DNA of 64,000 nt from NCBI RefSeq assembly GCF_009389585.1, contig NZ_VIYG01000007.1:208202-272201 (forward strand). The letters run 5' to 3'. This DNA comes from Oceanobacillus sp. CFH 90083. Its GTDB lineage: Bacteria > Bacillota > Bacilli > Bacillales > Amphibacillaceae. Shown piece by piece: positions 16,480 through 26,221 of the stretch. The notes beneath the pieces are model-generated. The model did not search any database. It saw nothing but the letters and a program-made list of their open reading frames with translations, and was not told the origin of the DNA. Position numbers and translations under genes: made by a program. Within the stretch, counting starts at the first letter, position 1, and every line of letters starts with the position of its first letter.

Positions 16480-18871
16480 TCTCCTTCTTCGCTTTCACCC
16501 GAATCATCGTGTAGACACCAATACCCGCAATTAACAGAACAACAACCTCCAGCATCGTATCAAATGCCCGGAAATCACCTAAGATAGCGTTAACCATATT
16601 TTTTCCTCCAGCAAGTTCATAGGAATTTTCAAAGAAAGTGGATATGGTATCAAATACTTTATTCCCCTGAACTCCTAATGCTACAGCAGTAAACACGACA
16701 CCTACACCAATCGCGATAAGCAGGTTAACACTTTTCTGTTTCTTCGGTGCATCTTCTTTTTCCATCTCAGGCAGGAAATAATAAGCAACAAGGAATAAGA
16801 CCGTTGTTACTGCTTCAATAATTGTTTGTGTTAACGCCAAATCCGGCGCACGGAACAGAACAAACAGAATCACAATACCAAAGCCCAAAATACTATTTAA
16901 TACAATTGCTGTCAGCCTTGATTTTGCAAATAAAATCGTTATCGCAGCTACTGCCATAGCCAGTACAACAAACCATTCAAATCCGGAAACAGGTGCATTC
17001 TCCGGCAATGTAAATCGATACGCTCCTGTAAGAATAAAAGTCCCGCCGATTACTAAAATAAAGAAAGCAAAAATGTACACCATATAATCACGTAAATAAC
17101 GTGTCATATATTTATTTGTAACAACGGTTGATTTATCTTCAATCTGATCCAATACAAAGCCATAAAATACATTAATAGATCGTTTCTCGGGAAACAGATT
17201 ATATACACCTGACCAGTATTTTCTTGTAAAGTACAAGAAGACCCCAAACAGAACAACACCGATGGTCATAAATAATTCAGGCTCAAAACCATGCCAGGCA
17301 TGAATGTACGTCCCAAAATCTGCGCCTCCCGCAGCGAATGTAGGAAAAATTCCGCTCATAGCAGGCGTAATCAAATGATTTCCAACTACATTCGGCATAA
17401 AGAAAAATGCAATAACAAGTAAGCCTAATACAATCGGGGAAACAAGCATGCCCGGTTTTGGTTCATGTGCCGGATGCTCTAATTTCTCCTCTTTATACGG
17501 TCCAAGGAATGTTTTCACAACAAATATTGTTGAATAAACAAATGTAAAGACACTTGCTACCCAAGCAATAATCGGAATGATAATTCCCCATGTTCCCAGA
17601 CCAAAGAAACTTGCTTCTGTAATCTCTAAAGTGGATACAAAAAACATTTCTTTACTTAAGAAACCATTAAATGGCGGTAGTCCGGCCATAGACATACTGC
17701 CAATTGTGCCAATCGTAAACGTAATCGGCATCAGGGTAATTAATCCACCCAGCCGGCGAATATCCCGTGTCCCTACACTGTGATCCACCACACCAACAAC
17801 CATAAACAAAGCGCCTTTAAACGTCGAATGATTCACTAAATGGAATAATGCTGCAAAGGTTGCCCCTGTATATACCATTGATTCATTGGAATATCCCAGG
17901 TGAAGCGCAGCAGATCCCATCCCAAACATACTCATAATCATTCCAAGCTGACTAATCGTAGAATAAGCCAGCAATGCTTTTAAATCCGTTTGACGGACAG
18001 CATTAAAGGAGCCCCAGAAGAGCGTAAATATCCCAACACCTGTGACAGCCCAGAACCAGACCGCTTCACCGCCAAAAACAGGTGTAAAGCGGGCAACCAG
18101 GTAAATACCCGCTTTTACCATGGTTGCTGAGTGCAGATAAGCACTGACCGGCGTTGGTGCTTCCATTGCATCCGGAAGCCAGATATGAAACGGAAATTGT
18201 GCTGATTTCGTAAAAGCCCCAAGCAGGACAAGCAGCATTGCCGGTATAAATAATGCGTGCTCACTAATCGCACTTACATTAGCAATTACTTCACGAATGC
18301 TCCATGTGTTTGCCATCGTACCAACCATGATAAAACCAACCAGCATCGAGATACCACCGGAAACGGTAATAATCAATGACTTCTTTGCCCCTTCTCTGGA
18401 GCGTTTTCTTTGATACCAAAACGCGATTAACAAGAAGGAAGAAATACTTGTCAATTCCCAAAAAACATACAAAACAAGCATGTTGTCGGACATCACAACA
18501 CCTAACATTGCTCCCATAAAAAGCATCAGGTATGTATAGAACGTACCTATTGGCTCTTTGGATGAAAGGTAGTAGATAGAATAAAGAATGACAAGTGCCC
18601 CAACCCCGGAAATTAATAATGCAAATGTCAAACTGAGTCCATCCAAATAAGCTGTTATATCGATTCCATAGCTGGGAATCCAATTCATTGTCTGTACAAT
18701 AGCTTCACCGCTGGAAATCGTTGGAATAAGTGAAGCAAGATAAATAAATAAACCAGTCGGCACCAGGATGACAAACCAGCCAACATGGATGTTTTTCAAA
18801 TACTTATATAAGAAGGGTATAAGTGCAGCAGCTAAAAATGGGATAAAAATAGCAAGTACTAAAGTCGACAA
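16457..18871 (-). CDS. mrpA: Na+/H+ antiporter subunit MrpA
   Basis: The largest Mrp subunit (804 aa). It is a NuoL-like proton-channel module (about residues 1-480, with ELTSISSFLLIAFW, TKSAQFPFHIWLPDAMEAPTP and HSATMVKAGIYL) fused to a C-terminal region related to MrpB/NuoJ (FRAPDLALTQTIIEAVTTVLF at about 690-710). It is thought to carry the proton path and contact the cation-exchange site. I choose TTG 18871, which follows a perfect AGGAGG at a 7-nt spacing. The frame can be extended six codons to an ATG whose codons contain that ribosome site, so that start is unlikely. It is the first gene of mrpABCDEFG, transcribed out of a 1.2-kb non-coding region. Confidence 0.95.
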   Translation of the reverse strand: MSTLVLAIFIPFLAAALIPFLYKYLKNIHVGWFVILVPTGLFIYLASLIPTISSGEAIVQTMNWIPSYGIDITAYLDGLSLTFALLISGVGALVILYSIYYLSSKEPIGTFYTYLMLFMGAMLGVVMSDNMLVLYVFWELTSISSFLLIAFWYQRKRSREGAKKSLIITVSGGISMLVGFIMVGTMANTWSIREVIANVSAISEHALFIPAMLLVLLGAFTKSAQFPFHIWLPDAMEAPTPVSAYLHSATMVKAGIYLVARFTPVFGGEAVWFWAVTGVGIFTLFWGSFNAVRQTDLKALLAYSTISQLGMIMSMFGMGSAALHLGYSNESMVYTGATFAALFHLVNHSTFKGALFMVVGVVDHSVGTRDIRRLGGLITLMPITFTIGTIGSMSMAGLPPFNGFLSKEMFFVSTLEITEASFFGLGTWGIIIPIIAWVASVFTFVYSTIFVVKTFLGPYKEEKLEHPAHEPKPGMLVSPIVLGLLVIAFFFMPNVVGNHLITPAMSGIFPTFAAGGADFGTYIHAWHGFEPELFMTIGVVLFGVFLYFTRKYWSGVYNLFPEKRSINVFYGFVLDQIEDKSTVVTNKYMTRYLRDYMVYIFAFFILVIGGTFILTGAYRFTLPENAPVSGFEWFVVLAMAVAAITILFAKSRLTAIVLNSILGFGIVILFVLFRAPDLALTQTIIEAVTTVLFLVAYYFLPEMEKEDAPKKQKSVNLLIAIGVGVVFTAVALGVQGNKVFDTISTFFENSYELAGGKNMVNAILGDFRAFDTMLEVVVLLIAGIGVYTMIRVKAKKESDQVEDK

Positions 18872-20098
18872 ACGAGAACCTCCTATCATTTCATTAATTT
18901 TCTTTTTTGGTGATTATGCTAAAAAATTCGCACATATTCTATTTCAGGTAAGTATGTTATTTACTAACTACCCCTTATGATGAATAAAAAAACGCAGATA
19001 TAATTTGTAAATTTACAGCAAATACAATGGTTATTTTGTCCGTAAAATGCTAATCTAATTAATAGAGAACATACTATTATTAAGAAACTTTGGTAAAAAT
19101 CACTTATCTACGCTTTTTCGTCGTAACATCCATATGTACGAAAAACGCCTTCAGTATATTATTACTGTACCGAATCAAAGACGGTAACATGGTGGAACCA
19201 ATACAATTAAAAAGGGATAAACTTATTTTGATAAATCGTAGCTTCATTTAGCGAGGTACTTTTCTCCACTAAATCCAGCCTTAGGCAATCAGGAAATACA
19301 GTGACCGTTTTTCCTCAGCGTATCTATAAGCCTTTCTTTACCCAAATAGGGGAATTTACGGACACTCATGCTGTGATAAAGTGAAACTACATCCTGCAGG
19401 CCTAAACCAATCGGGCCGTTACTGGCTGTTTATATCTCCCACTTAGAAATTTCGATTTCCCACTATTCTTGAAGCAGGAGTCTTACAGCCAGTTACACTG
19501 CGGTAAATCGTGGTAAAATGATAAGCCTTTCCTGTAGTAAAAAATAAAGGCGTAATGAGGTGTTAAAATGGTTATTCAAAGAGTCTGAAAAACAACACAG
19601 CGCTACATCATCTTTCATCTGGGTATCTTAAAAAATCTTATTGGAACACACACACTAAAGCATGAAGTCTACATAATCACACATAGATATTATACAAGAA
19701 TTTATCTTCGTTTGCATGTATGACGTTGCGATACCCTGATAAAATTTTATTTTGAAGTATTCTCATGCCTTTTTAGCAAATAAAAATATAATCCCTATAT
19801 TTACTTGCAACTTTTCACAAATACTAGTATAAAGGTCTTTACAGATTCATTTTTTAGTACATTCATAATGATATTAAATATTTTTCATTTAGCACTATAC
19901 GAATCTATAAATACATGTTAAAATGATACGGTTTAAAGGATATGACTATCTAAAAAACTGTTGCAGGAAGGTTTATCCTCCCTGCTTCTAGGTTAGATTA
20001 AGAATAAAAACAATTCGGTTTCTACTCGGATAAATTATAGATACTTCAAAAGTGGAATAAAAAGTAAATGATTATAAAAGAAAGGTGCGGTAGATACG
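18872..20098. other. Long divergent intergenic region without a supported gene
   Basis: About 1.2 kb separate mrpA from the divergent USP gene. I find no frame of useful length with a ribosome site. Two very short starts were noted: ATG 19191 (20 codons) and ATG 19568, which follows GAGGTG but stops after six codons. These may be leader peptides or remains of a decayed gene. An imperfect hairpin (GCAGGAAGG / CCTCCCTGC) lies near 19961-19985 in the USP leader. The GC-richer part at 19390-19560 differs in texture from its AT-rich flanks, but I cannot assign it. Confidence 0.5.
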
Positions 20099-20791
20099 AT
20101 GAAAAAAATCAGAGGTCGCATGGACGAAAGTATTTTAGTATGTGTTTATTATGGCCCTAACGGTGAACGCCTTATCCGTCGTGGTCATAAATTAGCACAA
20201 ATCATGGATTGCCCATTATATGTTTTAACAGTTGATGCCCTTCCTTATGATGAATTTGATGCAGATAAATCAGGTTTTGTCGAACATTGGAAGGAGCTAT
20301 GTGAAGAATTAGATGTAGAGGAATTTATTATTCGTGATAATGAGAAACGCTCTGTAAAAGCTATTAAAGAAGTAGCACATACGCATAATATTACACAAAT
20401 CATTATCGGACAAAGTGCACAAAATCGCTGGGAAGAGATTACAAAAGGCTCTTTTGTCAACGTACTTCTGCGCGAGATTTCATTTATCGATCTTCACATT
20501 GTTTCCGTTGATCGAACATTGAAAAGTGCAGATGATACGATTTATGAAAAAGGAGTACGTGCATTTATTCAAGAAGACAGCGAAGTACCTGGACAATATC
20601 GTTTGAAATTCACCCGATCCAAGCATAATCTGTACGAGGGAATTTTCTACAAAGAAATTGGTACAGATTTTAATAATGGGGTATTCAAATTTATTAACAG
20701 CAAAGGAAAGACTTCCCAAGTGCATATTACAGAAAATGTTTGTACAGGTGAATTAAAAGAACCGCCAAATATTAATAAGTCCCTTCATTAA
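20099..20791 (+). CDS. Stand-alone KdpD-type universal stress protein domain
   Basis: A 230-aa protein. Residues about 8-140 match the USP domain of the potassium sensor kinase KdpD: ESILVCVYYGPNGERLIRRG at the start, then NITQIIIGQSAQNRWEEI, FVNVLLREISFIDLHIVSVD. There is no histidine kinase part. The C-terminal 90 residues form a separate beta-rich segment of unknown kind. In staphylococcal KdpD the USP domain binds c-di-AMP through an S-x-S motif; here the corresponding loop is YYGPNG, so that binding is doubtful. A role in K+ or osmotic signalling is inferred from the domain and from lying next to mrp. It is monocistronic; the ATG follows AAAGGTG. Confidence 0.75.
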   Translation: MKKIRGRMDESILVCVYYGPNGERLIRRGHKLAQIMDCPLYVLTVDALPYDEFDADKSGFVEHWKELCEELDVEEFIIRDNEKRSVKAIKEVAHTHNITQIIIGQSAQNRWEEITKGSFVNVLLREISFIDLHIVSVDRTLKSADDTIYEKGVRAFIQEDSEVPGQYRLKFTRSKHNLYEGIFYKEIGTDFNNGVFKFINSKGKTSQVHITENVCTGELKEPPNINKSLH

Positions 20792-20794
20792 AAA

Positions 20795-20880
20795 ATAGAC
20801 TCCCTGCGACGGTGCCCCTTCGAAAAACCGCAAGAAAATCGGCTTTTCGAGGGTAACACTGACAATGGAGTCTTTTTTTC
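20795..20880 (+). terminator. Large branched terminator-like hairpin
   Basis: The outer stem AGACTCC / GGAGTCT is followed by seven T. Nested inside is a second stem (CCCTTCGAAAAACCG / CGGCTTTTCGAGGG, with mismatches). It directly follows the USP stop codon, so it is the likely terminator although the loop is unusually long. Confidence 0.6.
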
Positions 20881-20910
20881 ATTAAAAAGGATAAGCGCAA
20901 TGATTTCCAG

Positions 20911-20962
20911 CGGGACGAGTAATCGCAAAAGCTCTTTGGTGGGACGAGTAATCGCAGTCCCA
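20911..20962. repeat. Dispersed repeat, copy B (two units)
   Basis: CGGGACGAGTAATCGCA (20911-20927) and GTGGGACGAGTAATCGCA (20939-20956) are two units 28 bp apart, separated by AAAGCTCTTTG. The same two-unit design occurs in opposite orientation at 24849-24895. It lies between the USP gene and the convergent amidase gene. Confidence 0.7.
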
Positions 20963-21019
20963 GTCCTAATGAAGTTAATCAATCCGCCCCTTTCAGACTT
21001 GACTTGTACGTTTTCTTAT

Positions 21020-21817
21020 TTATTTCCAGCCCCGATACATTTCCGGCACCCTGGTTGTAAATACAGGAACGTCCTTGCGTATGCGTGCTACGTTTGAAGT
21101 GGTTATTGTCTCAACAAGTGTTTCTTCCTGCTTTTCTGATCCTTCTTTGACAATTGTTCCCCATGGATCAACAACTAACGATGTACCGCAAAATTCCACC
21201 CCATCATAAGCTCCTACCCGATTACTGGATATCACGTAGCATTGATTTTCAATCGCTCTCGCCAATTGAAGTGCCTTCCAATGATCCTTACGTGCTGAAG
21301 GCCATTCTGCCACAATGTAAATCACTTCTGCTCCGGCCAGAGCTAATTCCCGGGCTATCTCCGGGAAACGCAGATCATAGCAAATAAACAATCCCATTTT
21401 GATACCATCTATTTCAAAGACACGCGCCTGCTCTTTTCCTCCTGTTAAATACGCCGGTTCATTTAACATGGGGACCAGATGAATTTTATCATACGCATAG
21501 ACCTCTTCCCCCTCGTTATTAACAACCAGTGCTGTATTATAGATGGCACCATCTACTTTATTAGCAAATGAACCGCCAATAATATGCACATGATAGGTTT
21601 TAGCCAACTCTTTCAAAAAACCTCTCGTAGGTTCTCCGTTCAAATCGGCAATTTGATCTAATTGATCCAAGGTGTAGGATGTCGTCCACATCTCCGGGAG
21701 AACAATCATATCAGGTTTGTCTTCCTTCACCTGCTTTTTCAGCCATTCCTTTATCCGCCTGCGATTACTTTCCGGATCACCAGGAATAATATCCATTTGA
21801 TAAATAGCATGCTTCAT
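21020..21817 (-). CDS. Carbon-nitrogen hydrolase (nitrilase family, omega-amidase/MtnU-like)
   Basis: A 265-aa enzyme of the nitrilase superfamily with the Glu-Lys-Cys triad visible as E42 (VLPEMW), K111 (YDKIHLVP) and C146 (FICYDLRFPE). It most resembles omega-amidases and Bacillus YkrU/MtnU, which hydrolyse 2-oxoglutaramate-type amides formed by glutamine transaminases, including the transaminase of methionine salvage. No other methionine-salvage gene lies beside it, so the substrate is open. I start at ATG 21817, preceded by AAAGGTG; the upstream in-frame codons have no site. It is convergent with the USP gene. Confidence 0.82.
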   Translation of the reverse strand: MKHAIYQMDIIPGDPESNRRRIKEWLKKQVKEDKPDMIVLPEMWTTSYTLDQLDQIADLNGEPTRGFLKELAKTYHVHIIGGSFANKVDGAIYNTALVVNNEGEEVYAYDKIHLVPMLNEPAYLTGGKEQARVFEIDGIKMGLFICYDLRFPEIARELALAGAEVIYIVAEWPSARKDHWKALQLARAIENQCYVISSNRVGAYDGVEFCGTSLVVDPWGTIVKEGSEKQEETLVETITTSNVARIRKDVPVFTTRVPEMYRGWK

Positions 21818-21992
21818 TTTTATACACACCTTTCTTTTTATTCTTCATTTTATCATCTTATGTATCAGAACAGGTGTCAACTGGCACACATATATATATG
21901 ATAGATTCCAGCCGATATACATGACAGTAAGACAAAAGCATACTAGAATGGAATTAGCATTTGTTACGAACGATTATAAGGGAGGATACGGC

Positions 21993-22622
21993 ATGCAGAT
22001 AGAAAATATTCTAAACGAATTAAAAGATCGTACTCCTGCACTAATGGGACATCAGCACTTTAAACGATCTTCTGTTCTAATTCCTTTGGTTGAAATAAGC
22101 GGGGAAACACATATACTCTTTGAAGTGCGCTCCATGACGTTAAGAAACCAGCCAGGAGATGTTTGTTTTCCTGGAGGGCGTGTAGATCCGGAAGATAAAA
22201 GCCCAAATGATACTGCTATCCGGGAAACGGCTGAAGAACTGGGCATTACGGAACAGGATATATCCGAACCGATCCCTCTGGATTATATTGTGAATGATTT
22301 AGGGAGGATTATTTACCCTTTTATCGGAAAGCTTCAGAACATAGAAAGCATTACACCCAACCCTGATGAAGTGGATCATATTTTTACCGTTCCCATCTCC
22401 TTCTTTTTAGAGAATGACCCAGAGAGATATAAGGTGCATCTGGAGATACAGCCTGAGGATAACTTTCCTTACCACCTTATAGTTGGCGGAGAGGACTATG
22501 AATGGCGAGTCAGAGCCCTGGAAGAGCTTTTCTACCGCTATAATGACAAAACAATCTGGGGGCTGACCGCTAAGATTTTAACGCACTTTATCAGCTTGAT
22601 CAAAACGGAAAAGGACCGCTAA
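21993..22622 (+). CDS. Nudix hydrolase, CoA pyrophosphatase (NudL/YeaB-like)
   Basis: A 209-aa Nudix protein. The Nudix box is visible as GGRVDPEDKSPNDTAIRETAEELGI (about 54-78), with the extra upstream RNQPGDVCFPGG element typical of the NudL/PCD1 group that cleaves CoA and its derivatives to 3',5'-ADP and phosphopantetheine. The ATG at 21993 is preceded by AAGGGAGG. The open frame runs 24 codons further upstream without a site. It is divergent from the amidase and monocistronic. Confidence 0.85.
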   Translation: MQIENILNELKDRTPALMGHQHFKRSSVLIPLVEISGETHILFEVRSMTLRNQPGDVCFPGGRVDPEDKSPNDTAIRETAEELGITEQDISEPIPLDYIVNDLGRIIYPFIGKLQNIESITPNPDEVDHIFTVPISFFLENDPERYKVHLEIQPEDNFPYHLIVGGEDYEWRVRALEELFYRYNDKTIWGLTAKILTHFISLIKTEKDR

Positions 22623-22715
22623 TACGAATTTAACAGCAGTTATTAAAATGAATATTATCAAAAAGGAAAAGCTCCTGAGCCTTGTCAGCACGCTTTATTT
22701 GTTTTATCCACAATA

Positions 22716-22755
22716 AAAAGCTCTACTCAGCTATACATTGCTGAATAGAGCTTTT
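22716..22755. terminator. Bidirectional terminator
   Basis: Stem AAAAGCTCTACTCAGC / GCTGAATAGAGCTTTT with one mismatch between convergent genes. It serves the helicase gene on the minus strand and perhaps the Nudix gene. Confidence 0.8.
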
Positions 22756-22760
22756 CATTC

Positions 22761-24629
22761 CTATGCTTCTTTCCAAATATGAACAATTCCTTTGTCATGC
22801 TCTGTACGAATTAACCGGCCGATGCCTTGCTTTAAACGAAGCTGCATATAAGGTAAATCAATGTCTTCATATGCATTTTTTACATGCTTACGTTTTGCTT
22901 TAAACACCGGATCATCGGGAGGATATGGCAGAGAAGCGATGATAACCTGCGTTAATGCTTCTCCCGGTATATCCAGCCCTTCCCATAAATGATAGGCACA
23001 AAGGGTAGATGGCTCATTTAGCTGAAAATCACGCACAATTTCACTGATTTCTTTGTCCCCTTCAAACAATAAGTCAAAGGACCAGCTTCCCACCTCTGCC
23101 CATTTTCGGAATGCCTGCATCTCTTCTTCGGAACGGAATAAAATCAGGCTGTGCCCTCCGTTATCCTGAAGCTGTTTGGCAATACCCTGATATTTTTCTG
23201 CTTCATCCGTAAAGGTATGTTCTTTTATCGTACGGACTTCCTCATAAGCAAATGGGGATTCGACAGAAAACGACTCATACGCATCCACCCCTAAACTCTT
23301 GGCAATATAAGAAAAGTCTCCATCTTGTGAAAGGGTTGCTGAAGAAAATATAAACGGAATATTTTTCTGGAATACTTCTTCCCGAAGAACATCCTCAACC
23401 AATCTCGGCATGATGACCAGACTGCTTTCATCACCGTCTTCCTCTAACCAGTAAACTCCTTCATCGTCCTTCAAGAAAATCGATAAACCATACGTGAAAA
23501 ATTCCAGATACTCCTCAATAATCTTTGTGTGATATGCGTCCATTGTAAATAGCTCCGCATCAAAGACAAGCTGTTCTAATAATTCCTGGACCATTTTCTC
23601 CAATTGAACAGCCATTTCTTTCATTTTTGTATCTCTTGGGATTTCGAGTCGATTCGATCCTTCTACACGAACAGCTGCCTCTGCTATATAATCAAACCAG
23701 TCATCATGGAGTGCCATAATATCTTCTGCCAATTGCAGAGACTCTTCCCGGACATCCTGCCCCTGATACCCCGTTAAGACATTTGTGATATTTTGATAGT
23801 TAAAGCGGTAGGTCAACCCTTTTTGTGCGGAGAACTCTAATAAATGCCCTTCATCAAACACAACAGCACTTGCTTCTGGAAGCAATGGCAGCTGACCTTC
23901 CCTGATTCGTGATTCCTTCGTCCAAACATGCTCCATATAAAAGTCATGCGAACAAATAATCAGATCCTGTGCATGGCGATAGTAATCACGATGCAATGTC
24001 TGGGCGCTGCGATGTCTAAAGTCACAGGTTGTGCATTGTCTCAATGGATCCCAGCCAATTTGTTCCCATTGTTTATCAGAAAGCCAAGGATAATCCTTCC
24101 GATCTCCATAAGGATAAAAAGACTGCATGGAGATACCCTGATCAAAAACAAAATCCGGAACAGCGTCATATACATCTAAAATTTCTTCATCCTCTGTATA
24201 TTCGGACAACGGGTCCAGCTTCTTCATACACAAATAGTTTTCACGCGCTTTCGCCAAACGGACATCTACCTTTAAGTCCAGTGCTTTTTCAAGCTTATCA
24301 ATATCTCCGCCTTCTTTAACCAGCTGTTCAATCAACGTTTCATCGGCACAGGAAATAATGACAGGCTTTCTCAGATAACGGGCATAACAAATGGCATATA
24401 AGAGATAGACAATGGTTTTCCCCGTGCCAACACCAGCCTCTGCAAAAATGGTCTTTTTATGTTTAAAAGCCTGCTCCAGCTGAAATGCCATATAAATTTG
24501 TTCATCACGCAGCTCAAAGCCTTGTTCCGGTAAAATATCATAAAAAACATCGCCGATATAATCTCCCAGACGATCAAAAAATTGCTCGTTTTTTGCTACG
24601 GTAAATGGGATTGATTTCATTCCTGCCAT
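22761..24629 (-). CDS. DinG/XPD-type ATP-dependent DNA helicase
   Basis: A 622-aa superfamily-2 helicase. Walker A is EAGVGTGKT, Walker B/motif II is VFDEGH (DEAH type), and the C-terminal motif VI region is QLRLKQGIGRLIRTE. Cysteines in NYLCMKK, QCTTC and LIICSHD are placed as in the iron-sulfur cluster insertion of XPD/DinG helicases. It lacks the N-terminal exonuclease domain found in B. subtilis DinG, so it belongs to the short YoaA/DinG type. It is likely to unwind DNA 5'-3' in repair. ATG 24629 follows AAAAGGAG at six bases; an in-frame TTG two codons upstream is too close to that site. It is monocistronic. Confidence 0.88.
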   Translation of the reverse strand: MAGMKSIPFTVAKNEQFFDRLGDYIGDVFYDILPEQGFELRDEQIYMAFQLEQAFKHKKTIFAEAGVGTGKTIVYLLYAICYARYLRKPVIISCADETLIEQLVKEGGDIDKLEKALDLKVDVRLAKARENYLCMKKLDPLSEYTEDEEILDVYDAVPDFVFDQGISMQSFYPYGDRKDYPWLSDKQWEQIGWDPLRQCTTCDFRHRSAQTLHRDYYRHAQDLIICSHDFYMEHVWTKESRIREGQLPLLPEASAVVFDEGHLLEFSAQKGLTYRFNYQNITNVLTGYQGQDVREESLQLAEDIMALHDDWFDYIAEAAVRVEGSNRLEIPRDTKMKEMAVQLEKMVQELLEQLVFDAELFTMDAYHTKIIEEYLEFFTYGLSIFLKDDEGVYWLEEDGDESSLVIMPRLVEDVLREEVFQKNIPFIFSSATLSQDGDFSYIAKSLGVDAYESFSVESPFAYEEVRTIKEHTFTDEAEKYQGIAKQLQDNGGHSLILFRSEEEMQAFRKWAEVGSWSFDLLFEGDKEISEIVRDFQLNEPSTLCAYHLWEGLDIPGEALTQVIIASLPYPPDDPVFKAKRKHVKNAYEDIDLPYMQLRLKQGIGRLIRTEHDKGIVHIWKEA

Positions 24630-24848
24630 AGGCAACTCCTTTTCTATTCTGTATCTATTAAAATTATTTTATGAATTAAAGCATACTCTTCATCGTACCA
24701 TTATATCTAAATTTCTAGCAAGTTATTCTTTTCTTTTTCTATGAAATTATTTTATCATATATGCTCCATTTTAAGAGCATGATGCTAAAGAAAGCTTAGT
24801 TGTCACCAAGCTCTCAGGGTGACAATCCTAGTCAGGTTTGAGACCAAG

Positions 24849-24895
24849 ACTGTGATTACTCGTCCCACCGAAGCGCTTTTGCCGTTACTCGCCCC
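24849..24895. repeat. Dispersed repeat, copy C (two units)
   Basis: ACTGTGATTACTCGTCCCACC and GCCGTTACTCGCCCC lie 31 bp apart, in the orientation opposite to copy B and with the same spacer sense (CGAAGCGCTTTTG). Just upstream, 24799-24825 holds a perfect 8-bp hairpin TTGTCACC / GGTGACAA. The 24630-25067 stretch holds no gene that I can support. Confidence 0.65.
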
Positions 24896-25076
24896 CTCAA
24901 AACCATTGCTAAAATTTTATACATTCCTAACGTTTAAAAATAAATCAATTTTTCTGAATAAATTATCCTTTTATCATTTGAGAACTACTGTCTTATTCCT
25001 GATGACATCGCCTTCATAATTTGTTACGCTAGTATTGGAAAAAGAATGTGTTTTATATGAATAAGGGGTGTACATA

Positions 25077-26138
25077 ATGAAAAAAGTTGTTCTTGTTGGA
25101 GGTGGATACGGCGGTGTCAAAACGCTGCTTGGCCTTCTAAGCCAAACATTGTCCGATGATATACACATAACTGTTATTGACCGTAATCCGTTTCGTTCAC
25201 TAAAAACTGAGTTCTATGCAATTGCAGCCGGGACCTCAGCAGATCATGATGTTCGTGTTGACTTCCCCGAAGATTCCCGCGTGAAATATATCTTTCGGGA
25301 AATCACAAAAATTGATGTAGAAAATAAACAGATCATGATTCAAGATGAAGATTCCATTGTTCCTTATGATTATTTAGTTATCGGACTGGGCTGCGAGGAC
25401 AATTATCATGGAATCACAGGGGCAGAAGAATTCACAGAGAGTGTCCAAACCTTTGCAAAAGCTCGTAAAGCAGGCGTTGCAGTAGGAAATTTAAAGGCTT
25501 ATGGAAAAGTTTCCGTGATTGGTGCAGGACTAAGCGGAATTGAGGTTGCTTCGGAAATTCGGGAAAGCCGGCCAGACTTAAATATCCGCCTTCTTGACCG
25601 GGGAAATACCGTTTTAAAAACGCTGGACAGCAAAATTCAGTCCTATGTAGAAAAATGGCTGGCCGAAAATAATGTGGATGTGATCCATAATTCAACCGTA
25701 GAATATGTAGAACAGGATGGTGTATGCAATAATGGCGTATGCTATTTAAATGATGTAACTATCTGGACAGCAGGCGTACAGCCCAACTGGCTTGTACGCG
25801 CACTTCCATATAGAAAAGATATACATGGAAAAATTGTTGTTAATGATTTTTATCAGGTTCCAGAGGACCCCTCGGTATATGTTCTGGGAGATTGTGCATC
25901 CAGTGAATATTCACCAAGTGCGCAGCTTGCCGGACTGCAGGGCGAGCAAATCGCAGAGGTTCTTCTCGCTGTTTTAAACGAAAAACAGCCGAAGAAGCCA
26001 AAACCGCTAAAATTAAAAGGAACCCTGGGCTCCCTTGGTAAATCAGACGGCTTTGGAAATATGGCTAAAAAACCAATGACAGGTTTGTTGCCGAGACTCG
26101 CAAAATCTGGTGTACTGTGGTTAAGCAAACGTCATTAA
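25077..26138 (+). CDS. NADH dehydrogenase-like FAD oxidoreductase (YutJ-like)
   Basis: A 353-aa two-dinucleotide-binding-domain flavoprotein of the type II NADH dehydrogenase group. The FAD site is VVLVGGGYGGVKTL at the N terminus; the NAD(P)H site is VSVIGAGLSGIEVASE (about 147-162). The FAD-ribityl motif is VYVLGDCASSE (about 272-282). It lacks the long C-terminal membrane-anchoring helix of NDH-2 but ends in a basic segment. The closest remembered homologue is YutJ of B. subtilis; electron acceptor unknown. ATG 25077 follows AAGGGGTG. Confidence 0.83.
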   Translation: MKKVVLVGGGYGGVKTLLGLLSQTLSDDIHITVIDRNPFRSLKTEFYAIAAGTSADHDVRVDFPEDSRVKYIFREITKIDVENKQIMIQDEDSIVPYDYLVIGLGCEDNYHGITGAEEFTESVQTFAKARKAGVAVGNLKAYGKVSVIGAGLSGIEVASEIRESRPDLNIRLLDRGNTVLKTLDSKIQSYVEKWLAENNVDVIHNSTVEYVEQDGVCNNGVCYLNDVTIWTAGVQPNWLVRALPYRKDIHGKIVVNDFYQVPEDPSVYVLGDCASSEYSPSAQLAGLQGEQIAEVLLAVLNEKQPKKPKPLKLKGTLGSLGKSDGFGNMAKKPMTGLLPRLAKSGVLWLSKRH

Positions 26139-26181
26139 TTTTTACCGGGTCCAATTATTTCCAAGTATTTTCCTGACGTGT

Positions 26182-26220
26182 AAAAATGCCGAGCGGCTTC
26201 TGTTCCTGCCCGGCATTTTT
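26182..26220. terminator. Bidirectional terminator
   Basis: Stem AAAAATGCCG / CGGCATTTTT between convergent genes, symmetrical with A and T tracts. Confidence 0.9.
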
Positions 26221-26221
26221 C

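Noticed and set aside
19191-19253. A 20-codon frame starting MVEPIQLKRDKL in the mrp-USP gap
   Set aside because: No ribosome site, very short and no recognisable family; not enough to call a gene or a transposase remnant.
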